From a virus: a stretch of DNA of 32,056 nucleotides. Positions 16,463 through 25,900 of the stretch are shown in pieces. A model generated the notes under the pieces. It saw only the letters and a program-made list of their open reading frames with translations. It ran no database searches and was not told where the DNA came from. Location: IMG/VR virus record IMGVR_UViG_3300047178_000097, positions 1-32,056 of that record, one strand, 5' to 3'. Position 1 is the stretch's first letter, and each line of letters begins with the position of its first letter. Position numbers and translations under genes: made by a program.

Positions 16463-17600
16463 TGGGGCCAGCGGCTTCGCGGCCGGCGGGACCGTCCGCA
16501 ACGTCGCCATCGGCATGACGGCGAATGGCGTGTCCGTGCCGACCGTGCTGGAGTTCACGCACGAGAGCAACAATTTCCAGTCCTGCGACACATGGAGCGC
16601 GGAAATCGCGCTGGATGGCACCAACGATCAGTTCGGGCCGGCCTTTTGGGCGGGCAACCCGTCCATCGATGTGCAGTTGAGCGCGTCCCTGACCGGGCCA
16701 GGCAGCCTGTCCTATGTGACGGGCGGCATGGTGGACAAGGTGAGCGGTTCGTTCCGCCGGCAGACCGTGACGCTGCACGGCCGCGACTATTCGGCGAAGC
16801 TGCTGGACACGCTGACCAACGATATGTTCGTCAACCAGACCAGCGCGCAGATCGCGACCACGCTGGCGCAGCGATTCGGACTGACGCCGCAGGTGACGCC
16901 GACCAGCATTCCGGCCGGGCGCTTCCTGGCCGGGGAATACGGCCATGCCAGCCAGGATGTGAGCGCGTTCCGGCTGTTGTCATTTCTGGCGCAGCAGGAA
17001 GGATTCGATTTCTATATGAATGGGCGAACGCTGGTTTTTGCGCCGGCGGTTGCCACGATGCAGCCTTTCGTGGTCACATATCACTACGCTGGGACAGACG
17101 GCTATATCGAGAGCAACGTCCCTGACATCGAGTGGGATTGGGACCACACGCTTGCCGGGCCGGTGACGGCGCAGGTGCGTTCGCACTCGCACACCGCTGG
17201 CAAGTCCGTGATTTCGACATACACATCCACGAAGACATCGAGCAAGAGCCTGCTCAATCCGAATGCGGCTTACACACGCGCGCAGTTGCAATCGGGTGCC
17301 GGCGCGAATGGGCCGTTCTACATCCAGCGTGAGCGGCCGGGGCTGACGCAACAGCAGGCCGATCAGCTCGCGCAGAAGAAGCTGACGGACATTTCCGGCA
17401 ATGAGCGGGCGCTGCACATCAGCAACGTGCCCGCCGTGCTGGGCGTTTCCGCGCGCAACGGAGTGAGACTGGTGGGGACAGGAACCGCGTTGGATCAGAC
17501 CTATACCATCGGTTCGATGACGCGGACTTTTGCCTGGAGCGGGGCCACAATGTCGATACAGGCGAAGGGCGGTTCTCCGCAGAAGGTTTCGCGCCTGTGA
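16440..17600 (+). CDS. baseplate hub protein, late control D (gpD)-like
   Basis: This 386-residue protein has about the length of P2 gpD (387). Visible features are GGMVDKVSGSFRRQTVTLHGRDYSAK-type strands (about residues 95-120), TSAQIATTLAQRFG helix, FLAQQEGFDFYMNGRTLVF and a C-terminal GNERALHISNVPAVLGVSARNG region, all in keeping with the gp27/gpD hub fold that sits under the tube and holds the spike. The ATG at 16440 lies inside the LysM gene. Its stop overlaps the next start as GTGA. Confidence 0.82.
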   Translation: MGVSLASSGASGFAAGGTVRNVAIGMTANGVSVPTVLEFTHESNNFQSCDTWSAEIALDGTNDQFGPAFWAGNPSIDVQLSASLTGPGSLSYVTGGMVDKVSGSFRRQTVTLHGRDYSAKLLDTLTNDMFVNQTSAQIATTLAQRFGLTPQVTPTSIPAGRFLAGEYGHASQDVSAFRLLSFLAQQEGFDFYMNGRTLVFAPAVATMQPFVVTYHYAGTDGYIESNVPDIEWDWDHTLAGPVTAQVRSHSHTAGKSVISTYTSTKTSSKSLLNPNAAYTRAQLQSGAGANGPFYIQRERPGLTQQQADQLAQKKLTDISGNERALHISNVPAVLGVSARNGVRLVGTGTALDQTYTIGSMTRTFAWSGATMSIQAKGGSPQKVSRL

Positions 17601-18247
17601 CCGGCATGATGACGAGTCTGCTGGAGGATTGGAAGAACGAAATCCTGCGCGAAGTGCGCCGCGAAATCCGCCTGACCGGCGTGGGGATTCGCTTCGGCAT
17701 CGTGCAGCAATACGATCCGTCCGGGCCGACGGTTCGGTTGCAATATCTGGACACGCCCGATGCGAACGGGCAGCCGACGCTTTCTACGCCCATGCCGATC
17801 ATCGTGCCTTCCGCCGGGCCTGGCTCCGGCGTGATCGCGGCGCCGGCGATCGGCACGCAGGCGATCGTGTTGCAGATCGGCGCGGGCGCCGAGCAGATTC
17901 AGTTCATGCTTGGCGTGGTGCGGCCCACGGCGACGCAGCCGGCGCCCTATCAATCCGAGCCGGCGGGCGGTGCGCCGCCGCCAACCGGGGCGCCCGAGCA
18001 AGAGACGTGGATGGTTCATCCGAACGGCAATGCCGTGAAGATGAGCAATGACGGGCATATCTACGCCGGCGCGCAATTCGGCACGTTTCAGCGCATGGCG
18101 ACGGAGGCGTTCGTTCTTAGCGTGTTCAACAACCACACGCACGAATACATCCCAGGATCGGGAACGCCGGCGCAGACGATGGCGCCGAACGCGCCGGTGC
18201 CGAGTGGATCGACCACGGCAATGACGGTGCAATTCAAGGGCACATGA
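17597..18247 (+). CDS. baseplate assembly protein V / tail spike tip (gpV-like)
   Basis: This 216-residue protein starts at GTG 17597 (GTGA overlap), with ATGs at 17606 and 17609 as alternatives. An OB-fold region (about 30-115) with IRFGIVQQYDPSGPTVRLQY strands and a GPGSGVIAAPAIGTQAIVLQ stretch is followed by a Pro-rich linker and a beta-helical tail. Near the C-terminus HTH (His180, His182) in NNHTHEYIPGSG matches the HxH motif that coordinates an iron ion at the tip of P2 gpV-type spikes. It punctures the host outer membrane on sheath contraction. Confidence 0.85.
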   Translation: MTGMMTSLLEDWKNEILREVRREIRLTGVGIRFGIVQQYDPSGPTVRLQYLDTPDANGQPTLSTPMPIIVPSAGPGSGVIAAPAIGTQAIVLQIGAGAEQIQFMLGVVRPTATQPAPYQSEPAGGAPPPTGAPEQETWMVHPNGNAVKMSNDGHIYAGAQFGTFQRMATEAFVLSVFNNHTHEYIPGSGTPAQTMAPNAPVPSGSTTAMTVQFKGT

Positions 18248-18251
18248 TGGC

Positions 18252-18614
18252 ATGGACCTGGCGCATTTCTATGGCGGCGATCTGAGCCTGACGCCCAGCG
18301 GCGGCTTGGCGACCGTTTCCGGCACGAAAGAGGGCGAGCAGCGCGTGTTGCGCCGCATCCTTACGCTGCAAGGCAATGACATCTGGGAAGGTGATTACGG
18401 CGGCAACGTGCCGGCGCTGATCGGTTCCGCGGCCACGCCGTCCGCCGTCGAGGGCGAATTGCGCGTGCAGATGCTGGCAGAGGCCGTGGTGGCGCAGGTG
18501 CCGCCGCCGACGGTGAAGGTGATGCCGTTCGGCAATGGCGGGCAGGCCGTGACGATCCGCTACGTCGATGCGGCGACGGGCGACGCCGGGTTTCTTTCAT
18601 TCCAGGCCAGCTAG
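18252..18614 (+). CDS. baseplate wedge protein gp25/gpW-like
   Basis: This 120-residue protein lies five bases after the spike stop. GDLSLTPSGGLATVSGTKEGEQRVLRRILT and the following NDIWEGDYGG segment match the gp25/gpW family (P2 W, Mu gp46, T4 gp25), which starts sheath polymerisation at the baseplate. Length and order (V, W, J, I) fit P2/Mu baseplate cassettes. Confidence 0.85.
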   Translation: MDLAHFYGGDLSLTPSGGLATVSGTKEGEQRVLRRILTLQGNDIWEGDYGGNVPALIGSAATPSAVEGELRVQMLAEAVVAQVPPPTVKVMPFGNGGQAVTIRYVDAATGDAGFLSFQAS

Positions 18615-18632
18615 AACGGGGAGGGTGGCGCG

Positions 18633-19784
18633 ATGTCGGATACGATCAGCGCGAACACCAAGGGGCTGAACCAGATCGTTTCGGATCAAGCCGCCGCCGC
18701 GCAGGCCAATGCGAGTGCCGCCGGATTGAGCGGACTGGATATTTCCCCAGGTTCGATCTGGCTGGTGCTGTTCCAAGCCGTGGGCGGCGTCTATCTCTGG
18801 CTTCAGGCATTCGCGCTTTCGCTCTTGGCCTATGCCCGCGCGGCGACCAGCCAGGGCGCCGATCTGGATAGCTGGATGGCGCAATTCCAGTTCGCGCGAA
18901 TCGGCGCCGTTGCGGCGTCCTGCACGACCGTCGTGCTGACGCGCTACAGCGCATCCCAGGCCGTCACGATCCTGCCAGGCGGCGTGGTGCAGACGCTGGA
19001 CGGGTCTCAGCAATTTGCCATCGTGGCCGATACGACGCAGAGCGCGTGGAACGCCATGCTCGGCGGCTACGTGATGGCCGCCGGCGTGACATCCTGCCAG
19101 GTGACGGTGGACGCGCTGGTTTCTGGCTCGGGCGGCAATGTGGCGGCCAATACGATCGTGGCGTTCGGGTCCGGCATCGTCGGCGCCGACACGGTGAACA
19201 ACACGGGGGCCGCGACGGGCGGCACGGATGCGGAGGCCGATGCGTCATTCCGTGCCCGGTTCTGGAATTACCTGCAATACCTGTTCCGCGCGACGGGTGC
19301 CGCGATCACATACGCGATCGAGAGCATCCAGGTTGGCGCGCAGGTTATCCTGACCGAGAATTACGACGAAGCGGGTAACTGGAAGCCGGGCTATTTCTAC
19401 GGCACCTGTGATGACGGCACGGGCGCCCCGCCGTCCAGTTTCGTGACGGCCGCCGCGGCACAGGCCGATGCGACGCGCGCGTTGGGTGTGGCCTTCGGGA
19501 TGCACGCCACGACGCAGCTTGTGGTCAATGTGTCGGCGCAGATCAAGGTGGCTGCCGGATTCAACGCGGGCACGATCGAGGGTACGGCGGAAACCGTGGC
19601 GGCTGCGTTCGTGCAAGCCTGCGTGCTGGGGCAGAACCTGTCCTATTTCAACACTGGCGTTGCGATCGTCAATGTGCCTGGCGTGGCCGAGCTGGTCAGC
19701 CTGACGCTGAATGGCGGCATCGTGGACATCCAGTCCGGGTTGCAGAAGATCGTGGCCGGCACCGTTGTTGTCTCGGCGGTCTAG
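18633..19784 (+). CDS. baseplate assembly protein J-like
   Basis: This 383-residue protein begins at the ATG at 18633 preceded by GGGGAGG. It shows the J pattern: an N-terminal helical region with SPGSIWLVLFQAVGGVYLWL, a DLDSWMAQFQFARIGA block near residue 80, a GGTDAEADASFRARFWNYLQ segment near 200 and a beta-rich C-terminal domain. The family (P2 J, Mu gp47, T4 gp6) forms the ring of the baseplate wedges. Confidence 0.88.
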   Translation: MSDTISANTKGLNQIVSDQAAAAQANASAAGLSGLDISPGSIWLVLFQAVGGVYLWLQAFALSLLAYARAATSQGADLDSWMAQFQFARIGAVAASCTTVVLTRYSASQAVTILPGGVVQTLDGSQQFAIVADTTQSAWNAMLGGYVMAAGVTSCQVTVDALVSGSGGNVAANTIVAFGSGIVGADTVNNTGAATGGTDAEADASFRARFWNYLQYLFRATGAAITYAIESIQVGAQVILTENYDEAGNWKPGYFYGTCDDGTGAPPSSFVTAAAAQADATRALGVAFGMHATTQLVVNVSAQIKVAAGFNAGTIEGTAETVAAAFVQACVLGQNLSYFNTGVAIVNVPGVAELVSLTLNGGIVDIQSGLQKIVAGTVVVSAV

Positions 19785-19789
19785 CAGCC

Positions 19790-20488
19790 ATGGCAACCGG
19801 CGATGCGAACGACATGGCGGCGCGCCTTCGGGCGGTGTTGCCGTCCGAGTGGTTTCCGGCCGGGCCGTTGCCGGTGCTGGACACGCTTTTGGCTGGATTC
19901 GGAACGGCGCTGGCCTGGGCGTATAATTTCCTGGCTTTCGCGCGGGCGCAGATGCGGCTTGTGAGCAGCACTGGCGCGTTCCTTGATCTGTTCGCGTTCG
20001 ACTTCTTCGGCAACGGGCTGTTGCGCCGGCCTGGCGAGACGGACGCTGCCTATGGCGCGCGGATCAGCGCGAGCTTGCTGGCGCCCAAGAATACCCGCGC
20101 CGCGGTCATCGAGGCCGTGACGCTGCTGACCGGGCGCGCGCCGGTTGTTTTTGAGCCGTGGCGGCCGGCGGATTGCGGTGGATTGAATGTCGGCAGCCTG
20201 GCACTGGGTGGCGCGGGATTCGGGGGCGCCGGCGCGCTCGGCAATATCGCGGCGTTGCCTTGCCAGAGCTTCATTACAGCGTTCCGGCCGCATGGCGTGG
20301 GTGTGGCGTATGTCATGGGGCTTGGCGGCGCTGGCATCACGACCGCGACGGGCGGGCTTGGCCAGGGCCTGTTCGGGCTGGTGGCCGCTGGCGCCGGGTC
20401 TTCGCTGATTACCGACGCCGATATTTACGCCGCCATTGCCGCGACGATTTCAGAGGGCACGGTGGCTTGGACGAAAATCACGAATTGA
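19790..20488 (+). CDS. tail protein I / Mu gp48-like baseplate protein
   Basis: This 232-residue protein follows the J-like gene by five bases. The N-terminal part has MAARLRAVLPSEWFP and LDLFAFDFFGNGLLRRPGET, then a helical ISASLLAPKNTRAAVIEAV segment, typical of the gpI/DUF2313 group that links wedge to tail fibre. The C-terminal third is Gly/Ala-rich (GSLALGGAGFGGAGALG), probably a beta structure where fibre attachment occurs. It directly precedes the fibre gene. Confidence 0.78.
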   Translation: MATGDANDMAARLRAVLPSEWFPAGPLPVLDTLLAGFGTALAWAYNFLAFARAQMRLVSSTGAFLDLFAFDFFGNGLLRRPGETDAAYGARISASLLAPKNTRAAVIEAVTLLTGRAPVVFEPWRPADCGGLNVGSLALGGAGFGGAGALGNIAALPCQSFITAFRPHGVGVAYVMGLGGAGITTATGGLGQGLFGLVAAGAGSSLITDADIYAAIAATISEGTVAWTKITN

Positions 20489-20495
20489 GGACGCG

Positions 20496-21755
20496 ATGGA
20501 TCGACAGATCGTATATCCCGGCGAGGTCCTGACGGATACCGCGCTGCTGACGCAATTCCGCAGCATCATGGAGGCGTTGGGCTACGTGCTGCAGGGCGCG
20601 TTCGGCACGACCGGCGCGGTTGTCGGCCTGGCCTGCACCCCGACCAGCCCGGCCAGCATGACGGTGAACGTGTCGCCCGGCGCGATCACGGCCAATACGG
20701 TTGTGGATACGCTGAGCTATGGTTCGCTCGGCACCGACACGACCGATCCGCTGGTGAAGATGGGGATCAACGTCAGCAATACGCAATTTACGCTGACCCC
20801 GCCTAGCTCCGGCACCAACCAGTACTATCTGATTTCGGCTGCGTTTTCCGAGCAGAACGCCGGATCGGCGGTGGATGCCTATTACAATCCGGCCAACCCG
20901 TCGCAACCTTATTCCGGGCCTGCCAATAGCGGGGCTGCGCAGTTCAACACGATCACGCAGACCGTCAACCTGGTGCTGACCGCTGGCACGCCGACCAGCG
21001 GCACACCGACGCTGCCAGCCACGCCGGCCGGGGCGGTTGCGCTGTATTCCATCTACGTCGCGGGCGGCGCGACATCCATTGTGGCGGGCAACATCACCGC
21101 GCTGCCCAGTGCGCCGTTCGCGCCATTCCAGGCGCCGCTGCAATATCTGACGCCGGGCACGAAGAATCTGGCCGTCTATATTCCGACCAATCAAGGCAAT
21201 TGGACGGTGCCGAACGGCATCAGCAAAATCCGCGTGCGGATGTGGGGCGGTGGCGGCGCTGGAGGGCCCGGATCGGGCGGTGCGGGCGGTGGCGGCGGCG
21301 CCGGTGGATATACCGAGGGCTATCTGACCGTCACGCCCGGAAACCAGTATTTCGTCACGGTGGGGGGTGGCGGCGTCGGCGCGGGCACGCCTGGCGGCGG
21401 CAGCAGTTTCGCATCGCTGATGACGGTGTTGGGCGGGTCTGGCGGCGGCGCCGGATCGTCCGGCACAAACACGATCGGTTCGGGTGGCGCGGGAGCCGCC
21501 GTAGGGACGGGCGGAAATATTCTGATCGCGGGCAATGCCGGCGGCGATGGGGTGTGCTTCAGCACAAGCGGGATCGGCATGGGCGGCACTGGCGGCGGGG
21601 CGCATTCCGGCGACGGCGCTGCTGGCATCATCGGAATCGTGACATCGCCACGCGACGGACATTCCGTTGCGACGGTGGGCGGTGGCGGCGGTGGCGCGAT
21701 CGGCAGTGGATTGGGCGGTCAGGGCGGACCCGGCCTTGTCCTGATCGAGTGGTAG
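20496..21755 (+). CDS. tail fibre protein with glycine-rich C-terminal domain
   Basis: This 419-residue protein starts at the ATG at 20496 after GAGGA. Residues 1-220 match a recurrent fibre N-terminus: MDRQIVYPGEVLTDT, then ACTPTSPASMTVNVSPGAIT, a DTTDPLVKMGIN segment and YYNPANPSQPYSGPANSGAA. This part should attach to the baseplate. From about 235 a beta strand RVRMWGGGGAGG opens a domain of polyglycine runs to the end (glycine-rich adhesin, as in some T-even receptor-binding tips). The protein probably recognises the host surface. The DNA there is a dense array of GGC/GGT codons. Confidence 0.82.
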   Translation: MDRQIVYPGEVLTDTALLTQFRSIMEALGYVLQGAFGTTGAVVGLACTPTSPASMTVNVSPGAITANTVVDTLSYGSLGTDTTDPLVKMGINVSNTQFTLTPPSSGTNQYYLISAAFSEQNAGSAVDAYYNPANPSQPYSGPANSGAAQFNTITQTVNLVLTAGTPTSGTPTLPATPAGAVALYSIYVAGGATSIVAGNITALPSAPFAPFQAPLQYLTPGTKNLAVYIPTNQGNWTVPNGISKIRVRMWGGGGAGGPGSGGAGGGGGAGGYTEGYLTVTPGNQYFVTVGGGGVGAGTPGGGSSFASLMTVLGGSGGGAGSSGTNTIGSGGAGAAVGTGGNILIAGNAGGDGVCFSTSGIGMGGTGGGAHSGDGAAGIIGIVTSPRDGHSVATVGGGGGGAIGSGLGGQGGPGLVLIEW

Positions 21756-21764
21756 GATAACGAT

Positions 21765-22166
21765 ATGAGCCCGGAATATCTGCGCGACGATGAAGGCCGG
21801 CACCCGAACGGTTCGCAACTCGGCCGTTCGGTGAGTAACCGGGGGGAGTTCTGGTCGATCAATCTGGGCCATGTGCTGACGATATGCACGCTGGTTTGCG
21901 GCGGCCTTTCCGCCAGTGCCGGGCTGATCTACCAGTTCGCCCAACTGCGCATCGACAACGGCGATGTAAAGCAGGGCATTTCCGATCTGCGCACCTGGCG
22001 CACGCAGCAGGACGCCGAAAACCAGGCATGGCACGAGCAGATCAACCAGAGCTTCGACACGATCAACCGGCATCTGGAGCGCCTGGACTGGACCGTGCAG
22101 CAGCGCGCCACGGACGTTCCGCCAGCCCCGCTGGTTCCGGCGCCGGTGCCGTTTCGCCGCAAATAG
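21765..22166 (+). CDS. membrane-anchored coiled-coil protein (possible i-spanin)
   Basis: This 133-residue protein has a charged, cytoplasm-type N-terminus (1-30), one hydrophobic helix (about 34-55, HVLTICTLVCGGLSASAGLI), a predicted coiled coil (about 60-115, rich in Gln, Asp, Arg and Trp) and a Pro-rich end. This N-in, C-out architecture with a periplasmic coiled coil fits an inner-membrane spanin, and it sits next to a holin-like gene and a lipoprotein. It could instead be a hemolysin XhlA/DUF-type membrane protein. No conserved motif settles the choice. Confidence 0.55.
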   Translation: MSPEYLRDDEGRHPNGSQLGRSVSNRGEFWSINLGHVLTICTLVCGGLSASAGLIYQFAQLRIDNGDVKQGISDLRTWRTQQDAENQAWHEQINQSFDTINRHLERLDWTVQQRATDVPPAPLVPAPVPFRRK

Positions 22167-22188
22167 CAGATTCCCCTGGAGACTGAGG

Positions 22189-22419
22189 ATGGAAAAATTC
22201 AACGCATGGCGCCGGCAGCCGACGACGGTTGCGGGTTTCGCCGTGATACTCGGCGTGATTTCCGGCGTGCTGTCCCACCAGATGAGTTGGGCCGCTGCCA
22301 TACCCGTTCTGGTGGGAGGTATCGTTTCGATGATCCTGCCGGATAACAGCACGGCGAAAGCCGATGCTGTTGCTGTTGCCAACGTTATCGTCAATGAGGA
22401 AATGAAGCGACATGCTTAG
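22189..22419 (+). CDS. holin-like protein
   Basis: This 76-residue protein has a short basic N-terminus (MEKFNAWRRQP), two closely spaced hydrophobic helices (about 12-30 and 34-50, the second IPVLVGGIVSMIL) and a charged C-terminal tail ending EEMKRHA. Size, two membrane passes and neighbours fit a phage holin that permeabilises the inner membrane. The ATG at 22189 is preceded by GAGACTGAGG. Its stop overlaps the lipoprotein start by eight bases. Confidence 0.68.
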   Translation: MEKFNAWRRQPTTVAGFAVILGVISGVLSHQMSWAAAIPVLVGGIVSMILPDNSTAKADAVAVANVIVNEEMKRHA

Positions 22420-22843
22420 AACACTCGGTCTTTACGTCAGCGCCGCACTTGCCATGACTTTGTGTGGCTGCGGGCGGAGCGGCCAATCGCCAGGCGGCAC
22501 CGCGCCTACCTTCTCGCCGCCGACATGGGCGCAGAAAGTCGCGGCGGCACAAAGCCTGTTTGACGCCGGCAAGCCGGTCGTCGCTTCCGCGCTGGCCATC
22601 GGCCGCGCATCGCCGGCGCAGGTGGCCAAAGTCACGGCGGATCAGGTCGCTATCGATGCGGCGTTCGTGCAGCTTGCGGCCTCGCCGCCCGCATCGGCGA
22701 CCGCGATTACGTCACTGGTGGCGCAGTTCGTGGCCGATATTCCGCCCGGCGTGTTGAGTCCGACATTGCAGGCGGAGATCAATGCCGGGCTGATCGCGGC
22801 GGAGGCGCTTGCGGCCTTCGCGCCCGCATCGGCCACGCCGTAA
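22412..22843 (+). CDS. phage lipoprotein (possible outer-membrane spanin)
   Basis: This 143-residue protein begins with a signal peptide (MLRTLGLYVSAALAMTL) ending in LCGC, which fits the lipobox with Cys20 as the lipidated residue. The mature part has a short Gly/Pro-rich linker and then Ala-rich helices. It overlaps the holin-like gene, so together with the upstream coiled-coil membrane protein it could complete a spanin pair. It is longer than classic Rz1-type o-spanins, so another surface role such as superinfection exclusion is possible. A strong terminator follows 18 bases after the stop. Confidence 0.65.
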   Translation: MLRTLGLYVSAALAMTLCGCGRSGQSPGGTAPTFSPPTWAQKVAAAQSLFDAGKPVVASALAIGRASPAQVAKVTADQVAIDAAFVQLAASPPASATAITSLVAQFVADIPPGVLSPTLQAEINAGLIAAEALAAFAPASATP

Positions 22844-22861
22844 CGGGAAGCGGGTTGCGAA

Positions 22862-22895
22862 GGGGGTCTGGGGGAAATCCCCGGACTCCCTTTTT
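22862..22895 (+). terminator. strong intrinsic terminator closing the lysis-like cassette
   Basis: GGGGGTCTGGGG (22862-22873) pairs with CCCCGGACTCCC (22879-22890) in a 12-bp stem with two G-U pairs and a GAAAT loop, followed directly by TTTTT (22891-22895). It lies between the lipoprotein and the tailspike start, so the spike needs read-through, antitermination or a promoter that I could not identify in the 22 bases after it. Confidence 0.85.
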
Positions 22896-22917
22896 CGTTT
22901 GAGCACAGGATGGCGCG

Positions 22918-25900
22918 ATGGCAAATCCGGCGATAGTGAACACGGCGTTCGAGGGCTATGCGGCCGGGACGCAGATCACGGACCCCGGCATAATCGCCGA
23001 GATTCTGGGCAGCGTGTATCAGGACTTCATCACGTTCATCGATGCCGTGGTAGGCACGACGCCCGCCATCACGGTCAACGTGGATTACGCAAGCGTCGGC
23101 GCGCCCATCGTGCTGATCGGCTCCATGGTCAACGGCGAGAGCATGATCGCCGCCGATTTCTCCGTGGATGGCGGCACGACATGGGCGCCGGTGGCCAATT
23201 ACGGCGTCGGCGGCAATGTGTGGACTGGACTCGGCCCCGTCTATAACGGGCCGCAGAGCGCGTCGATCATGGTGCGCGACCATTTCAACCAGGCCGTCAC
23301 GGCATCGACCAATTTCACGGTCACGCCCTCGCCCTACAGCGTGGCGCTGTCGGGCGTTTCAGCCTCTGCCGTGCCGCTGGCCGTGGGCGCGAACCCGACC
23401 GCGACGGCCGCGATCGTCGGCGGCAATCTTTCCCTGCTGTTCGGCATCCCCGCGCCCAGCACGAGCGCCGCTGGCGGCTTTGATATTTCGCAATACGGCG
23501 CGGTGGCGGGTAACGGATCGGGCGGCGCCGATTGCACGCCCGCGCTGGAGGCAGCCATTGCCGCGGCGGCCGGCGCCGAAGTGGTTATCCATGCCGGCGA
23601 TTGGTGGTTCAACACCGCCTTTGCCTCCAGCGGCGCGCGCTTCGTGCTGCGCGGCCATGGCGTGGGGCAGACGCGCCTGCATTTCCCAGGCGCGGGCTGG
23701 AGCATATCGCCTGGATCGACGCTGAATCAGGTTGTCATCCGCGACCTGTCCATGTGGGCGGAAAACCCGACCACGGCGAACGGCGCGGCCGTGACCATTA
23801 CCTATCCGTCCGCGGCGAGTTCGGGTTATCCGACCGTGCTGCTGGAGGACATCGCCTTCAGCGGCTATCCCAATTCGGGCAACGGCACCAGCCCCTTCCC
23901 GCAGACCTGGCAGCGTGGCGCCGTGCTGGTGAACACATGGGGCGCGTATCTGCGCAACTGCCAGTTCTTCGGGCCGCCAGCCGCGGCCGGCGCCACGCAA
24001 GCCTGCATGGTGGAAATCAACGGCGCGAACGACACGCGGCTGGACCATGCCTACCAGTATTACGGCCACGCCTGCGTCATCCAGACCGGCTATTGCCAGG
24101 GCCTGTATATCGACCAGCCCGTGATCGTGAAGCCGGATTTCGTCTATGCGCAGACCGCGCTGACCGGGTGGGCCGGGTATTCGGCGCAGGCAACCTCGAT
24201 CGACCATCTCAGCCTGGCGGCCGGCGGCGAGCTCAACGTGCTGTTGGGTCTTTTCGGCCCCGTGGCGAACATGCTGGACGTGTTCATTTCCGGCGCCAAC
24301 GTGACGCGCAATGGCGGGCCGAGCGGCGCCTATACGCTGCTGCCGATGACCGATTGCAGCAAGGTCGTGGTGCAGGGCTGCAATTTCCTGGGCGGTGCCG
24401 GGCAGACCGACACCGGCATCAGCTTCGCGGCCACGTTCAACAGCTCGCGCTGCCGCATCCTGGGCGTGCTGTTCGACACCTTCGCGACTGGCATTGCTAT
24501 CGCCAATAACGGTACGGTGGCGCTGACCGGCAACGATCTGGATTTCACCAACACGACGACGCCGGTCAATGACCAGAGCGGAATCACGTCCGGCAACCAG
24601 ATATTGCTGCGCGGGCATACCAGTTCGACCAGCCCGGCCGGCCCGGCATCCTATCGCGATCTGGTGGTGCAGAATGCGCAGGATTGGTCCGTGCTGCACC
24701 GGATCAAGTCGGTTCAGGGCGTCACGGATTATCCGTTCTGGACGCCCGCGAGTGCCGCCGGGCTTGCGCATGTCACGCTGTCCACCTTCAATGCCGTGAC
24801 CGGCATCGAGCTTGCGCCGGCGCAGAACATCTTTCTGACGCCCGGCGGCGGCACGCTGACGCTGGGCGGCTCGGCCAACGGGATCGTGCAGACGACGGGC
24901 GCGGCCGGCGTGGGGCCGACTCTGCAATTCGTCGGCACCGATACGGTGGTCAATGCCGCCGTGCAGGCGCAGGGCGGCGCGGTCTATCTGAGTGGCAACG
25001 CCGCGGGCGCGGCCAAGGGCGTGTATTGCGCGTTCCAGCCGCCGCTGGACGGCACGGCCGGCACGGTGAACATCACGGTCACGGCGGGCAGTGCCGCCAA
25101 TCCCGTGCCGCTGATTTCATCGACGGGCGACATGCAGATGGCGCCGACGAACCGGCTGTGGCTGGGGGCGATCGGCGGTACTGGCGCGGTCTATTCGGCG
25201 ACGATTGCCGGCGTGACGGGCAATCCGGGCGCGGGTGCGGCGGGCAAGTTGTGGAACAATGGCGGGGTCGTGAGCCTGGCCGGCGCCGCGCTACCGCAAC
25301 CGCAATTCGCGCCCGCGTTCCTGGCAAGCCAGGCGTTCGGCGATATTGCCGGCAGCGCCAGTCTGTTTTCGCACTTCCTGCCGCCAACCCCGCCAACCCC
25401 GCGCACCGGATTGCTGCATGGCGACCGCTGGAAAGCGCAAGGCGTGTTCTCGGCCGCCGATTTCGTGGCGCCGAGTGCCAACGTGGATTCCTACCCTGCG
25501 TTGCAGGCATGGCTGCTGTACGTGCAGGCGATGTTCCTGGCGCAGAGCGGCACGGCGTATCTGAATCAGTTCAACCGCGGCTATTTCACCGCCTATCTGC
25601 CGGCCGGTTTCTATCTGATAAGCCAGCCGCTGATCGTGCCGCGCTGGGTGCGGTTCGGCGGGCCTGGCGTGATCCTGCCCACGCCGTATGTCGGCGCGCA
25701 GAGCGGCGGATCGCTGGTGTCCGGCGTGTTCGACGGCACGGTGAACGCGCAGACCAATTACACGCCGCTGGTGGTGTGCGCGGCGCAGGCGCATCTGGGC
25801 GAGTTGAACCTGTATCCGGCGGGCCTATCTGGCGGATTCAATTACCGCACGTCCGGCGTGGTGATTGGCAAGAACTGGACCGCGCAGGGCGCGCTGACCG

